A DNA stretch of 64,000 bases from Arctopsyche grandis (GCF_051622035.1 NC_135356.1:12882079-12946078), one strand, 5' to 3'; counted from the first letter of the stretch, positions 1 to 13,551 are shown. Notes: generated by a model from the letters alone, not told the origin. Numbers and translations: made by a program.

Positions 1-105
1 TTAAAATGTACCAAAGAATACTTTCCGTACTTGCAGGATATCTACTGCTGCCGATTCGTGCTGGATATGAACAGACCCTTACCAGTGTGGCTAAATAACA
101 ATTAT
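1..105. mobile_element. Harbinger-like MITE, cut by the window edge (same family as 49764)
   Basis: The sequence GTACCAAAGAATACTTTCCG, then TACTTGCAGGATA and TATGAACAGACC, matches the right half of the element at 49764-49963. The left half lies outside the window. Confidence 0.6.
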
Positions 106-535
106 ATTTATCCTTTCCACCGAGTATCAAGTAAAAGTCTTCGGACGTAATTCATCATTTTCATCAGCATAATCTTTGAGCTTAAATGGAAACTCTGGAA
201 TAGTTAGGCTCCAACAGGATTCGATAAATACACACTGAACAATATCCTAAAAGTAATTCAAGATTTGCTCTGAGGGAGTCCCTTGCCATATTTGTACTTT
301 TCTCCAAAATCTACTCGTATATAGTGTTATTTTAATTTAAAAAGTTCAGAATGGTGTTTGATAGACACAAATTAGAATAATATTAGTAAATATTCCATAA
401 ATGCTTGTAGAGACGAGTAAATTAAAAACTGTTTTGTCTTTTATGGAACGCCTATACACAATTCGTCAGTACCGTAAAGGGAACAGAATTCAGACTGCGA
501 GTCCGTGCAAGCGAACGACGTGGCGGACCATACCA

Positions 536-1297
536 TAAGGACGAAAACACGCTGAGTGGTATGAAAAGTCATGTCCTTGGCTCCCCGCTGTGACAGTGGG
601 TGTTTCCCAAACCGAATTCTGGTGTATGTACATACATAGTTGCACGTGCAGAGTGCATATGTTTTTCCTAAATTTCTTCAAATATGCGATTCGCCGTTAT
701 TGATCACTATCAAGCAAGGATAAATACAAGGATAAAATATCACCCAAAATACTCCAAGGGGTGAATTTTGGGATCGTTTACCATGTATATAGGCTAGAGG
801 TGCTGCGTTTTTTTTCACATTTTTTTTACATATATACCAGGAAGGCCTTACAGGTAAACCCCAATGCGCCTTCCTGGCCAATTACAAATTACAATGCAGC
901 ATTTTTATTACAAGCAAATTAACGAGACATCTATGAATTGTACATAAATTTTATTGTACATTAATCATACTTCAAATAGTGGTGACATAGTAGGTAGGAA
1001 GGATTTATGTATAGCCATTTTTTTTAAACGGGAACCGTTTCAACAATGAAATCAGAGAAAATTGGCAAACTCTGATAGGAAACGATCGACCTGGAGTCAC
1101 AATATCCAAGTCTGACCAGCAGCACTACAGATGTACTCAGAAAAATTCTTTTCCAATCGAGGTCAGCTCATGGGATCGAACACGGCGCCTCTCGGTGCTA
1201 AGCAGAACCTTAACGACCGAGCTATGCTGCTGGCTATGTTTCAAAAGCATCTAAAAAAAACCCGTACCACGTACCATTCAGTGTGTTTTCGTCCTTA
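536..1297. mobile_element. TIR MITE ('GTGTTTTCGTCC' family), interrupted by a SINE
   Basis: Ends are TAAGGACGAAAACACGCTGA and GTGTGTTTTCGTCCTTA in inverted orientation. The interior 670-810 (TTCTTCAAATATG, GTTATTGATCACTATCAAG, CTCCAAGGGGTGA) recurs at 11790, 34840, 37980, 38930 and 53970. The SINE at 820-1236 sits inside it. No clear target duplication was found. The family is not one I can name. Confidence 0.6.
820..1236 (-). mobile_element. tRNA-derived SINE, copy A
   Basis: Read on the minus strand it starts TAGCCAGCAGCATAGCTCGG, with a tRNA-like A box, and has a degenerate B box (GTTCGATCCC region). A body with GATCGTTTCCTATCAGAGTT follows. The 3' tail is a CCAGGAAGGC...GCCTTCCTGG hairpin, then AT-rich sequence. 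Other copies are at 30562, 41010 and 51062. Confidence 0.8.
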
Positions 1298-1508
1298 CAA
1301 TCTACTACCACTACCTCAAGTCGGGCCGATTCCGGTTTCTGAACTTTGCTAATCTGAGTGAACGATTTGAATTTATTGTAATTGAATTTTAGGTACTAAC
1401 CTAGTCCCTTTGTGCAATTACGGCACGCCACTAGTATATATGTACATATGTATGTATATATTTTGTATGAAAAATCAGTATTTCCAATCAATATACGTTC
1501 TCCAGTTA

Positions 1509-1677
1509 AGGTCTGACCGCACTATACGTCTGCGACACGAACGGCAGCGTGCGGCCAAGTATTGTTTGTATGAAATTGTATGAGATATAACGCACTATGC
1601 GTCACGCGACAGAGTTGCCTTTTGTATCAACTTTGTCGTGCTGCAGCAGTCGACGGCCGCATAGTGCGGTCATACCT
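1509..1677. mobile_element. Harbinger-like MITE, 169 bp, TTA duplication
   Basis: The inverted ends AGGTCTGACCGCAC and GTGCGGTCATACCT match at 13 of 14 positions. They are flanked by TTA at 1506-1508 and 1678-1680, the TWA target typical of PIF/Harbinger. The two arms share the GCACTATNCG motif. No coding capacity is present. Confidence 0.7.
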
Positions 1678-1697
1678 TTAAGCTCTAGAGAAAGGTT

Positions 1698-4573
1698 CTG
1701 CTTCTGCTTCTGTCAATAAAGAATAGCTTGAACAGGCACTAGTCTTATTTCGTCACCCTTGCCACGTGCCCCATCCGAATGCAGCCACGTTGTATGATAA
1801 ATCTACGCCGCTCAAAACTACAAAGCTAACATTGTTTTGGGATACGCAAGCTTTTGACAAATAGTTACACATTTGTCGCACTACATGCATATGTGTGTAT
1901 ATATTAAAGCCGTGCGTGCGCAAATCAATCAAGCGGATTTTTACATAATTTGCACATCAGTTCACTTTTCGCGGTGTAACCGATGTGAAATGGCAAGTTT
2001 TTTTTTTTTTTTAAGAAACTTTTAAGCTCAGCATTGCTTAAAAAGTGCACCGATAAGTGGGTCACGTATCTTAGTTCGAAAACAGCACTGGCCGTTTAAT
2101 TTAGACATGTTACTTGCGAAGTTGCATAATGATAATGTGTGGTCGATACGATGCGATGACACGTTGACGAGTTCACTTGGTGAGATGTTTACAAGTGCAA
2201 AATCTCATTGCGGAAGCTGCGGTTCAGATGGTCAACACTTGGTTGGTCTCATGACGGAACTTGTTTATTTACACTTTTTTTTTGTGTTTGTAAAAACGCT
2301 TGAGAGTGTTTTTTGACCGAAAAATTCACCGGGTCGATTACACGTGGGAAAGATAATTTGAACTTGACCTAATTTATCGTTTAGTTAAATTCTACAAGTT
2401 TTCTACGCGTCCTTGATTATATGCATATGTATGTATGCAAGTCTAAAATAAATAAATAAAGAAAAGGTACTAAACATAAAAACATTACCTTGTTTAAATA
2501 TTACACAATATATGTATGTATATTATTATATCAACTGAAGTGCATTACTTGAATGAATCCTCGTAAACAATTCCAATTTGTTGCTGGCATTTCATAAATT
2601 TTGAGCAATTTAAAATGGTTTGGCTCGTTGCCTTTAGAATTTCTCAATAATTTAACATTATTTGAACGAATTTGAACAGTGTAAGCGAAACAAAGAAAAA
2701 AAAACAATATGTGTATTTTAGTACGAATTTTCATTGTTTCGGATGTCGAAGGACGAGTCAAATGTTAGAACAATAGACTAAATCTCCATACAACGTAATA
2801 AAATACGTTTTTTTATCGGCAACTTCCGAAAAACACCCATTTAATAATATATCATCGTTTAAATCTTTAATTAAAAATTAAACAATAAAAAAAAGCTTTT
2901 AAAATATTAATCCTCATCGAAATCGAAGGGTCAAAATTTATTTTTAAATGAACTTGAACGCAATTTGACAGCCGGAAAACCGGTCACAAATGTCTCCGGA
3001 TATAATGTAGTCGGATTAGTATGTAAAACCAGTTTTTGCGAATGGGTATTAAATGCCCATTAAATGGGTCAGGATTTTATTCATATATATACGTACATAT
3101 AGAAACCACATATACATATGTATATACATACATACATACATATAATACAGGGTTGCCATAATTGTCGAAATGCTAACTGGGACATTTTGAAATTTAATGA
3201 TACGTGGTAAAATTGAAATCCTGGGCCATTGAATTCAGATCATAAAAAACTTTTAATAGGTTTTTGAGCTCTTTTTCCTATTATGCTTTAGATTAACATT
3301 AGAATAATATAATACTGTGATTACTAACCAAATTAAATTAAAATTGTAAAATAGAAAATGATCAGTAGATCAGTAGCTATTAAAATAGATATAAGATGTA
3401 TTGTGAACATAATTTCGTAATAATAAAAAGCATTTAAAAATCAAAAAAAAATAAAAAACTTTTGACTATTTTAATTTATTTAAAATATATATTAGGTAAT
3501 CAGAAAGATAATCAAATTATTTATATTTCAACCGATGGCAGCGGCTATATAAAAATCTTCATTTTTTTATAATTTGGGGTCAAATTTAAATCCACCAATT
3601 AGTAAAAAAAACTTCGTCGCATTCATTTAAAATTTAAATTCGTGATGACGATTTCCGGGCCCCTTGATTTTGAAGCCCGGGACCGTTGCTCCCTTCACAC
3701 CGCTCTGTGTATACGATTAAGTAATTGCAGATCGCACGATGAAAATACCACATTCGCATTCAACTCGAAATTACCTCATATTTACTTGTTTTTCTTTATT
3801 AGTATTTGTCTCAATATTTAATCTTAGTCTAATTAAAGGCAAACATGAATTATATGTATTACATATTCATATAAAAATTCCAAAAATCCAAAATTAAATT
3901 TCAATGATATTCATTATCCAAATATTTCAATGATCTTTACTTTACTGGAAAATTTAGATTTCTAGATTTAGATTTTAAGTAAAAATTGTTCCGATTTGTT
4001 GTTGAAATTTTTTAATGGTGTTTCAAAGAAAAAAATAATACATTTATAATTTTTCATGCTGATTATATATGAACATAGTATGTACGTAGTTACATATGTA
4101 CATACAAATAGACTTTGAAACAGTCACCAAAAGACTTGTACTTTTAGAAAATTAAAGAATCCAAATTTTAATATGCAGTCGACTGTTGCAAACTATGTAT
4201 GTGTGTAGTATAATATAATATTGTGGTACGTATGAAATTGAACATTGCTCAATTTCCTACATAAAATTTGGAGTGGTAGAGCGAAACGGTTCTGCGTACG
4301 AAATTTCATTAGGTAAAGATTCAATCTTTTATTACACACGCGCACCACACTTTTGGAATCGACGCATGTGCACACACACATACATACATACATATTTACA
4401 TATGTACATTCTTTGTTTTCCAAGGTTGGAACGCTAAGTTCGATTAATCCGATAAAGTGAGTCCTTGCATTGAAACATCTTGTTCTTGTCAAATTTGTCA
4501 AACGTGCATTCGTATTAGGGGATAGTCGGGTATATTGGTATAAGTTTTTATATCATTTCAAATTCTATCTTAA
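1698..4573. other. no host gene seen
   Basis: AT-rich spacer with CATATGTA/GTACATAC microsatellite runs, for example at 2411 and 3085-3142, and the LINE tail at 3245. No exon with convincing splice sites or protein similarity was found. Confidence 0.5.
3245..3462 (+). mobile_element. Jockey-like LINE, 3' end fragment
   Basis: GAGCTCTTTTTCCTATTATG leads through TGATCAGTAGATCAGTAGC to the tail TTATTACG/TAATAATAAAAAGC and an A-rich end. It is the sense copy of the tail found inverted at 31655, 42238 and 60176. Confidence 0.7.
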
Positions 4574-4581
4574 CATACACT

Positions 4582-4825
4582 CAGTGGTGTCACCCTAATG
4601 GTTTCCATGGGATTCTGGAAACCCGTTGTTAATAATCAAAAGTTTCAGGATTTGACAAAAATTCATATAATTTTTGTCAAAAATTATACAAATCTTGAAA
4701 ATTTAATGAACTTTCATGTAATAATGCCTTGGACGAAAAAAAAATGTATTGTGTATATTTTCAAAATAATTTTATTGAAAAAAAAATTGGAAACCGGTTG
4801 TTCCAAAATTGGGGTGACACCACTG
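4582..4825. mobile_element. hAT MITE, 244 bp, 8-bp duplication
   Basis: The inverted ends CAGTGGTGTCACCC and GGGGTGACACCACTG are flanked by perfect CATACACT repeats at 4574-4581 and 4826-4833. CAGTG ends and 8-bp targets are hAT hallmarks. The interior is AT-rich with no transposase remnant. Confidence 0.85.
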
Positions 4826-4833
4826 CATACACT

Positions 4834-7800
4834 ACCAATTTACACAGTCGAATTTTTCCTTGTACAATCATATAATTTAATACTCAATCATCAATTGAAA
4901 TAACATGTCGACGGTTTTCGATTACATTTCTCCCGAAAAAATAGTGTTAATATACATACCTAAATAAATTTATATGGTAACCAAACTTGTTCTAGTTCAA
5001 TCTCAAGATTTTTAATTTAATTGAAATTATTAAAATATCTAAGAAATTCCTACTTGTTTCATATTATGTGTTCATATGTACATACGTACTGTGTGTATAA
5101 ACCTTTTTCACACGTTTGCTTAACTTAGCATTCTATCACTTTTTTATTTCAATTCTTCTTCGTTTAACTCTTCGTTCAATTTAAATAGCATTCTAATTTC
5201 TTCCATTTAATCTAACCCTAAATATATCAATTTTTCACTTACATATTTATTATTTACTCAGTATCTATTCAAACTACATAAATTTGGTATCGCAATTCCA
5301 CATTCGCGTCCTTTTTAATATTGAAATTTTATATAATACGTAAATATTAACTCACCATGGTCCGCAAAACCCATACGCTGTATTTTTTACTAAAACTTCA
5401 TTGAAAGGCCGTCAATGCAACGTTTTTTTAAATCCCCCAAACTCCATAGAAAAAAAATGTTTAAAAGATTCAGTTTTAAACTTTCATTCATATATACATA
5501 TATGTATTCCTTTATCCATCGATATCGATAAATAAATTTAAAAAAATGATACATTTCTATTGTTTATAAAAGCTTCGGTTGTCCAAGGAATGAATCGATA
5601 ATATTCCAAAATAATTATGTTCAGAAAACATTCCAAATCATCGGATATTTGAAATTGACTGGTTTTTTTTTCGCGTAGCATACATATTTCTCAAATTGAA
5701 TCTTTCATTTAAACGAGTAACACAATGAATAATGATCTATGTATATATTATATATTCTATAAGATAGATATCGTTTATTATATAAAAATGTGTTGAAACC
5801 TTTTAACATACATATAAAACATATATAAATCATATACAAAATTTAATATAGAAATCGCCACAGTTTGAGAAATATCGATTAAATAATTCATACGATCGAA
5901 GATAGTGTAAACATGCATTTTTTTATTTAAGCAATAGAAAGGTTTAGGATTTATATTTAATTTACAAAACCTATTATTTTCACCGTTACTTTGCGAAAAC
6001 TACGAGAACTCTCACAGAAAATTTTCCGAACATTCGGGCGGCCCATAATAAGTTAATATACAAATGAATATTCATGATTTAAGTATTTTTTTTTAATTAT
6101 GTACAAATGCATATTTTAAGTCTATTTCTAATTTTAAAATAATGTTTGTGGAAAAAATATTTTTCATTAAATAATTGACACTTATTAATCATTATGGTTT
6201 TAGTGATATCTAGTCGTAGTATATGTATTTTCAGGCAGAATTCTTTTCAGCACATAAAATGGTTCACTATTGTCTATTATTCGGAACGGTATGTAGAAGT
6301 ATAAGTGTATACAAAATCTAAATATAACACAAAATCCAAAACAATGACATTTTTATCAGATTAAAATTCAACCATCACAATTAAAAATCATACCATACAC
6401 AAAGATACGATTGTAGTCCAAATTATCCTACTTTCCCCCAAATAATTTGTAGATCATACACACGGAGTCAGTAAAAGCATTCCAGCTGTTGTTACAAGCT
6501 GTTTGGTATCTTATGAAAGGATCGACAGATGCACATGGCTTTTGAAACAATTGATCGTAAGTGGAGAAAATGACGTGCTAAATCGAAACAGTCACACGAT
6601 ATCGCAGGACTAAGGACTGTGCGGAAAATTCTTCCATTGAACACCCTAGTCGTGCAACGATTTTTCACATTAGTTTATGTATGATTGAATTTTGCGAAGT
6701 CATGTGAACCGATCCGTTGGAAAATGAGCGGCTTTCACCATAGATGGATTATTAATTCCATGGGATTCGTCCCATATCTAACCGGTTTTAATTTGATTTC
6801 TCGCCGACAAGATGGCTCTTCAAGTTCACATGCAAGATGCACTTGTAGCGAAAGTCGATACTTCGAGTAGATCGTAAGTTATGAAATCATCTTCATTTAT
6901 AGTATTGTTGGGTTTTCTTATTTTTTTTTTATATTTCCAAAAGTCTCGAAATACAAACACAAGTGAAGTTCGATAGGGCTAATACGAGTATTTACTCGGA
7001 ATATTAATAGCATCCGTGTGAAAGACAGTTTTGATGCTTGATTAATGTATGACCTTTAGCGGTTAGGAATCAAGACATCCCAAAAAAAAGTGAGAAAGAT
7101 TATAGTTATATAATGGAATATAAACTGTAGCAATAAAGATTATAAAAATATTTTAGGGTTATATATGTTTGTACCTAACTACATAGGTCACAGTCATAAA
7201 CATATCAAAAACATACTAAATTATAATAGATAATCTTAGGAGCAACACATAAATAGTGTTTAAAAATGAATCTTAAATATGTCTATATACAGACATTAAT
7301 GGGTAGGAAGATTAGACAATATATGGGGGTCAAAGACGCGTGAGATTAGAGAAAATTCAAAATCCAGATCATCAATTACATATGCATTGTGATAATACTA
7401 GCAATTGTAGTTTATAGATTTTTAAATTGCATCCATGTTGATTTGATGCTATTCTCGTGACATATCAAATTATTATAGCAATGGCTATAGCACAAGATTT
7501 TACGGGAATAATATGTAAATAAACAAGTAAACATTCAAGAACAAGAAGCCACTGGGTGATGGCACTGTATATTTTTAATATTGATTTTTATTCAGTATTG
7601 ACAAGTTTTCAATTAAAGTTCATGCATACGTACATATGTATGTATGTAATCAAATGAGATAATTTCACGTGTACCAAAACGCAATTAGCAAATTCAAGGT
7701 TTCACTTTAGGCCGTGGTTATTATGATGGATATGCGAATAACAATTCCATGCAAATGCTACATAGATAGAGATAAGAAAACGGATCGAGATTTTTAGATA

Positions 7801-8020
7801 TAATATACGATTGTCGTTGGACGAAGGTCGATCATGAATAAAAACAAAAAAGAAACACGTTCCTACAGCCCACTAAATTACTTCTACATATAACCCTGTG
7901 TTGACCATTATTTCGCACAATGGAATATACATATGTATATCTTCTTGAGAAGTAAACGTTGAACGGAATCCAATTCATCAGACGAATTGACATGTTGTAT
8001 TGCTAAATTGAGGAATAGGG
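4834..8020. other. no gene seen
   Basis: AT-rich spacer with scattered GTACATAC-type microsatellites, for example at 7627-7648. No coding exon, RNA gene or bounded transposon recognised. Confidence 0.5.
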
Positions 8021-10170
8021 CCGGCTTAAAGGTACAGCAGACTAGGCACGTGCCTAGGGGCGCCATGAGGCGCCTTATTTTTTTGTTTCATTAATAAATT
8101 GAAAAAAAAATATATATTTAAAAATAATTAACTTTTTTTGAATTTATACAACTTTATTACTATACTAAAACTATAAAACTTATATTCAACTTTATTTTTC
8201 TACTCGAAGTAACAATACTGACTGTAAAATATTATAATTTACGAGTAACGCAAGAAATTGACTGAAATATCAACGATTCACGAATAAAATATGCCAAACA
8301 ATAAACTGTCGCCGGTACAAATGGTAACTTAGAACTGTATTTTAATAAAAATTCTTCTGAAATATATACATATACATATGTATATAAGGGATGGATGAAT
8401 ATTATATATTGAACATAAAACGTGTATATTTTTAATAAAAAATTGTAAATTTAATTTTATGTTTTTTTACTATTAAATTTTTCTTGAACATAAACTTTTA
8501 TAAAATTTATTATTTAAAAAAAATTAGGGGAGGGGGCGCTGAAACCAATCTGCTTAATAAGCATTACATTCCTGTGAGAATTTCGCAGAAAACGTTCATG
8601 GTGGTAGTGTCTCAGTCAGAATGAAAAAATGTCATTCAAAATGCTCTCAAACATTCTAGAAAGTCCTATTACTCCTATTAGGTTCTGAAAATATCCTAGA
8701 ATCATATAAAAAGCTAATAAACTATCTAGAGATATTTTGTAACCAAGAAAAATGAAAATTCTCGGCGAATAATCTTTTGGAGTACATATATTCTCGTTCT
8801 GCGAGAATATTCTCGAATTACAATACTAAATATAAGTAATTGAATAAAATTTAACAATTCGTTTGGAAATTGAATATTGTCTGGCATATTTTATATATTA
8901 CTTAATTACGTATTCTCTTAAGAAAAAAAAATAAATAATAAGCATAAAAAAGTCATCGTTAAACAAATTATTATAAATATGCAATCGATTTTAAAATATG
9001 TTATGTACATACATATATACATATGTACATATATATCCTTTATATTATAATCTTTATTTGTTGATAGAAAAGTTGTTCATCACTAAAAAATCGCTAGATC
9101 AAGCTAAATCTACTGATTTGTCTACAAACTTTAAGTCCGACATATAAACAGTGCTGTCATCCAATTTCCATAACAACGAGTTTTCAACAAAAATTCTTGT
9201 CACAACTAGCTTTTAGAAAAACAATAATTAATACCTTTAACTACATTATATTCAATCGAAGATTGAACACATTTTGAACAAAGTGTTTCCGGAACTCCAC
9301 TGTAAATGTACGTATCTGAAGTAAGAAAAAAACATTCCTTAGCCAATATTTTCGGAAATGTCACATGCAACGGCAATTACCGACTCAGGAGTCCGGTACA
9401 ATCGCATAAAGGTCAAAATTTTGAACGTGCACACCAGAAGGCGTGGTGAGTGGAGACCAAACCAAGCAAGGCCAACTAGATTGGTAACCTTTGCGAATAC
9501 TAAAATTGTGCACAATGAACGCCGAGATTCGGACACTTGTCTCGGCGATACGATACGAGCACTGAATAGTCGAAACAAAGACGAGCGGAGAAAGTGAGGG
9601 AGATTGTTTTGAACAATTGTGTAAGCTCGGTAATGAGCCAAGTGCCAAGACCGGGAAGAATTAATGGCTGCCGATCATTTCGAGCTGATGATGGTGCAAA
9701 ATACGATATACTCCGTTCGCTTTAAGTATCCAATAAACTGGCTACGTCATCGAAGTGCCGAATAATTAATTGTATGTACACTCTCTAAATAATTTGATAC
9801 CCAAAAAGCTAATTCGCATGCTTTTGAAGATTATGATTTCATAATTCTGAAGTTGACAAAAGACCTACATACATATGTATGTAACTCTGAGATGACAAAA
9901 ATTCTACTTCCTGTTATTTTTACTTTATCTTTGTGTGTGCGTAATAACTATAAATAAAGTTTTAGTCTTAATCTTAATCTACAAACCAACAAGAAATTAC
10001 AGTTTTGGAAAAAAATGTCTAAGCTCGAAAATAAAAGCATTACTTCCGATTGAAAAAAATCATTTTCCGAAACTCGCTATTCTTTAAAACCATTAAAATG
10101 TGATCAGAGATCGATAGTGAGTATCATACCAGTCAAAATCTCTCACGAGTACAATATTTAATGTATTAAT
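8020..10170. other. spacer with one-ended transposon-like remnants; no gene seen
   Basis: Near 8020-8080, GGGCCGGCTTAAAGGTACAG followed by GTGCCTAGGGGCGCC looks like one end of a hAT-type element; no matching right end was found. Around 9330-9660 the sequence is less AT-rich and holds short overlapping frames on both strands, without splice or protein support. Confidence 0.35.
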
Positions 10171-10177
10171 ATTTACA

Positions 10178-10949
10178 CCAATTCAAATGCACTCAAAGAA
10201 ATATGGAACGTTGTATGTTTAGTACAGTGGTTCTTAACCTTGTTGGAGGTACTGAACCCCACCAGTTTCATATGCGCTTTCACCGAACCCTTCTTAATTG
10301 GAAAAATAAAATATGTTTTTTTTCAAATTCAAAACATAGGTACATATATATTTTACTGGTGCACAAAATGAACCGTGCATCAACATCACTGTATTCAAAG
10401 AACTAAACCATTAAAACATTTATACTTTCACACAAAAACATAATAATGAATATAGATCAGTTCAGAAATGCGCGGCTTTAACTTGGCAAGTGCCACTCTC
10501 ATGTTATTTTCGCAAAAAATTCTGTTCCTTTTCTTCGTTTTTATGTCCAGCATCCTCGAAAAGGATTGCTCGCAAAGATATGTTGTAAAAAACGGTATGA
10601 AAATCTCCAGAGCTTTCTTAGCAATAGCAGGGTACGTTACCATTTGTTGACACCAAAACGTTGAGAGCGTTGTTGTTCTGAAGAGTTGCTGTTGAACCTG
10701 GCTCTGCTGAATTTCCGCCGAACCCAGGTTAAGAACCTCTGGTTTAGTATAACGAGATGAGAAGTATGACAACAATAGACAAAACAGTAGGTCGGTTAAG
10801 AGATTGAAATTTCTCGACCAGTACATAAAATAATCTAAAAGAGTGTATGGAAGACCAGAAATTAGATGGATGGACAGAGTAAGAAAATGTTGCCCAGAAC
10901 AGAGAAGAATGGAAGTGTGTAGAAGTCTTCATCCAGTAGTGGATAAGTG
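10178..10949 (+). mobile_element. RTE-type LINE 3' fragment, split by a hAT element
   Basis: ATGCACTCAAAGAAATATGG at 10190 and, beyond the insert, TAACGAGATGAGAAGTATGAC with TTCATCCAGTAGTGGATAAG match the end of the LINE at 45509-48060. Divergence is high, so this is an old copy. Confidence 0.75.
10225..10741 (-). mobile_element. internally deleted hAT transposon, 517 bp, with transposase C-terminal remnant
   Basis: The ends CAGTGGTTCTTAACCT and AGGTTAAGAACCTCTG are inverted. The flanks GTTTAGTA at 10217-10224 and 10742-10749 are a perfect 8-bp duplication. The minus strand codes FWCQQMVTYPAIAKKALEIF and CEQSFSRMLDIKTKKRNR, which resembles the hAT dimerisation region of ZBED5-like domesticated and free transposases. 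It is inserted in the RTE fragment. Confidence 0.85.
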
Positions 10950-11178
10950 AATGGTAAAATTTGATATATTTCGATATCCCAAGAATCTGTGTTTATAACT
11001 TTTTTGTTTCATTTGACGAATTTCACCTGTCACGATATAAGGATAGATAAATAAATACAATACAAATAAAGTAAAAATAGTCTTCGTATCAAAAAACAAT
11101 ACTTATCAATATATAAAGAAAAAGCCCATAAGAAGTTAATGAAATGTTCACATTAGATAGTAAATTAGCAGTCATTAA

Positions 11179-11699
11179 GAGGGCTGAACAGCAGCACCTT
11201 GTCCATACAAACGAACTATACTTCTCCCTTCCTCAATTATGGCACTAGAGAAATTATTTTTTAATATGCTATGGATATCCACCATTGGGGTGCATCTATC
11301 GTTTTATTTTTTTGATTAATTATTTTTTATAGGACATAGGAGCCGCCAAACATCTATAAAATCGCCTCTTTTTTACACCCACGAAACGGGTCCAGCGTGC
11401 TTATTTAACGGTCGATTTAAAAAAAAATACGCCGATAGATGCACAGAAAGTATCTTTCTCATACCGATGATGATTTTTTTTTTAATTGGTCCAGTTTTGG
11501 AGGTGAAAATAGTAGAATACGAAACCTCGATTTTGTCAATTTAAAATACGTTTTATCTGGTCGAAGTGCAACTGTCGCATTCACTCAATATATATATATT
11601 GATATATATTGTCGCATTCACTCAATATATACAAACACTCAATATATATATCGAAGAAAGGAACGGTAACAAAATTAAGGTTTCGGGTGTACAGCTCTC
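11179..11699. mobile_element. TTAA-flanked piggyBac-like MITE, 521 bp
   Basis: TTAA lies at 11175-11178 and 11700-11703. The ends are GAGGGCTGAACA and GGTGTACAGCTCTC. The interior matches, in inverted orientation, the element at 27276-27747, which sits in a furrowed intron. This copy has a local duplication of CACTCAATATATA near 11582-11645. Confidence 0.75.
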
Positions 11700-11784
11700 T
11701 TAAGGGCGAAATCACAGAAGGAAGAACGGCACATCGTGTGCTTGACTCGTGTGTGACGTCACGTGCTCGTCGTGTGACATTTGG

Positions 11785-11925
11785 TTCTTCTACATTTCTT
11801 CAAATATGGGATACACTGTTATCGATCACTGTCAAGCAAGGATAAATACAAGGATAAAATTTTGCCGAAAACACTCCAGGGGGTGATTTTGGAAAGGTGT
11901 GTGCTGGGGTTGCCTGTTGGTCAGT
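11785..11925. mobile_element. fragment of the 'GTGTTTTCGTCC' MITE family
   Basis: CATTTCTTCAAATATGGGAT, GTTATCGATCACTGTCAAGC and CACTCCAGGGGGTGATTTTG match the interior of the family. Neither end is preserved. Confidence 0.6.
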
Positions 11926-13225
11926 ACAGCTCACAGACATTCACTCAAACTATCAACATTAATATGAAGATGATTTCTACTATGCATATGTACGTATACA
12001 TTCATATGAGCCGTTATATTTGAAAGTGTCATAAGTTAACTTTTCTCCATTTCGAGAAATATCTCGTAAAACATTAAATATAATGTTTTGTTTGCATTTA
12101 ACAATATTTAAAAATACTGGTGACCTATATATAATACGTTTATTATGCTTTTCCAAGATTCTGGACATATCGAATTAAAATAAGTGATAACAATTTGTGA
12201 ACTAAGCCAAACAGAAATAGTGTTTTTGGAACTGAAAATTGGACTTTCAAATGTAACGGCTCATACGGGTACACATGTGTGCATGAAAATACACAATATG
12301 ATGAAAAAACATTGAGCTAATGTTTCCAAATTACCAATACCGGTTTTCGACGGGTTTATTTTGGGCATTATTTAAATCGTGTGGGAAATTTTCGTACAAA
12401 TTAACACCGCATTAATCAATTGCGAGATTCGGAGTCGATCGGATCGCTCAAGTAACGGAACGTTCGGCCGCGTATAATCTCAAATTGACTCAAATGTGAA
12501 ATAACCACACGCGCGTTCATTTTTTCCCCATAATGGGAATACACATATGTATACATATGTTGTTTTCGCATTCTTAACCCCGAAAAGAGCCAAATATCGC
12601 GTCATAACGGTGCAATATTATTTATATGCAAAATTTGCACACTTGGGTTAATGCGTTCGCCTTTGGACTGACACTGTACACACGTATTTATGTGTGTGTG
12701 TGTGTGTGTGTACTGATCGTGCGTTGAAAATTCAAATTTTGTCGAACAGGCAACTACATACAGTGAGGCTCGTAATGAAAGAGGACTGTTGAAAAAATAG
12801 TCAGTGTTGACAACCTTGCATTGCCAAATCGTGATTTAAAAGAGAACATTCGAAAAAAAAGCGGCTTACAACGGCCCGACAACGGAAGAACACTCAATGC
12901 CGTTTTTCACCGTCGTTTGTAGATTTCACTTTTTCAAATCGCAAATTGCTCCGCTTTGAAAACGTGCACACGATTTTACGAATGTGTGATTAATGATATT
13001 TATCGCCAGCGGCTCCCAAAATGTCCCGCATAGCACACGTCGACCCTTTGCACACTCGATTTTTAACGTTTCAGCGAAATGAGTAAGTCTAGACCGAATT
13101 TGAAACGAAACACTTTTGCCTAGTAAGTCACATTATCACTTTCTTTGAAAGCTCGACAGTTTGTGCTTGGCCTCTGATGTTTGGATGCGAAATCAGTAGA
13201 CGCATGTCGCTCGCTTACGGGAGTT
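11926..13225. other. no gene seen; less AT-rich island at 12360-13200
   Basis: No exon was identified. A (TG)n microsatellite lies at about 12690-12712. The stretch 12360-13200 has more G+C and CpG than its surroundings and matches no repeat in the window, so it could be regulatory; that is only a guess from composition. Confidence 0.35.
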
Positions 13226-13418
13226 TTTTTTACATTTATATAAATAATTATTTATATTTAGGTCAAATAATTGACATGTCCGGTAGTAAAGAGGTTGGAA
13301 TAAAGTGACGTATAAAATTAGGATGAATTGGACGAATGAATGCGGCTTTTATCAAATCAAAAATGCCACTTTGCCAGAAGAAAAAGATCTTCGATCAATG
13401 TGTTTTGCCAGTGATGAC

Positions 13419-13551
13419 TAGAGGTAGGACCGGAAGCGTGCCGTTTATTGTTAAATTATTGTAAATGCTTTGTAAAAAAGGTTCGGCAAACCTTTAACAA
13501 TGCATTTACAACATTTCAACAATAAACGGCCCCCTCAGGGTCCGGGCTTTA
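13419..13551. mobile_element. 133-bp hAT MITE, first of a tandem pair
   Basis: Ends TAGAGGTAGGACCGGAAGCG and GGTCCGGGCTTTA. Flanked by GTGATGAC at 13411-13418 and 13552-13559. The interior is nearly palindromic (TTGTAAATGCTTTGTAAAA and AACAATGCATTTACAACATT). Confidence 0.85.

Noticed and set aside
9339-9648. Overlapping frames of 79-100 codons on both strands
   Set aside because: No splice signals, no recognisable motif and coding on both strands at once; most likely chance in a less AT-rich patch.
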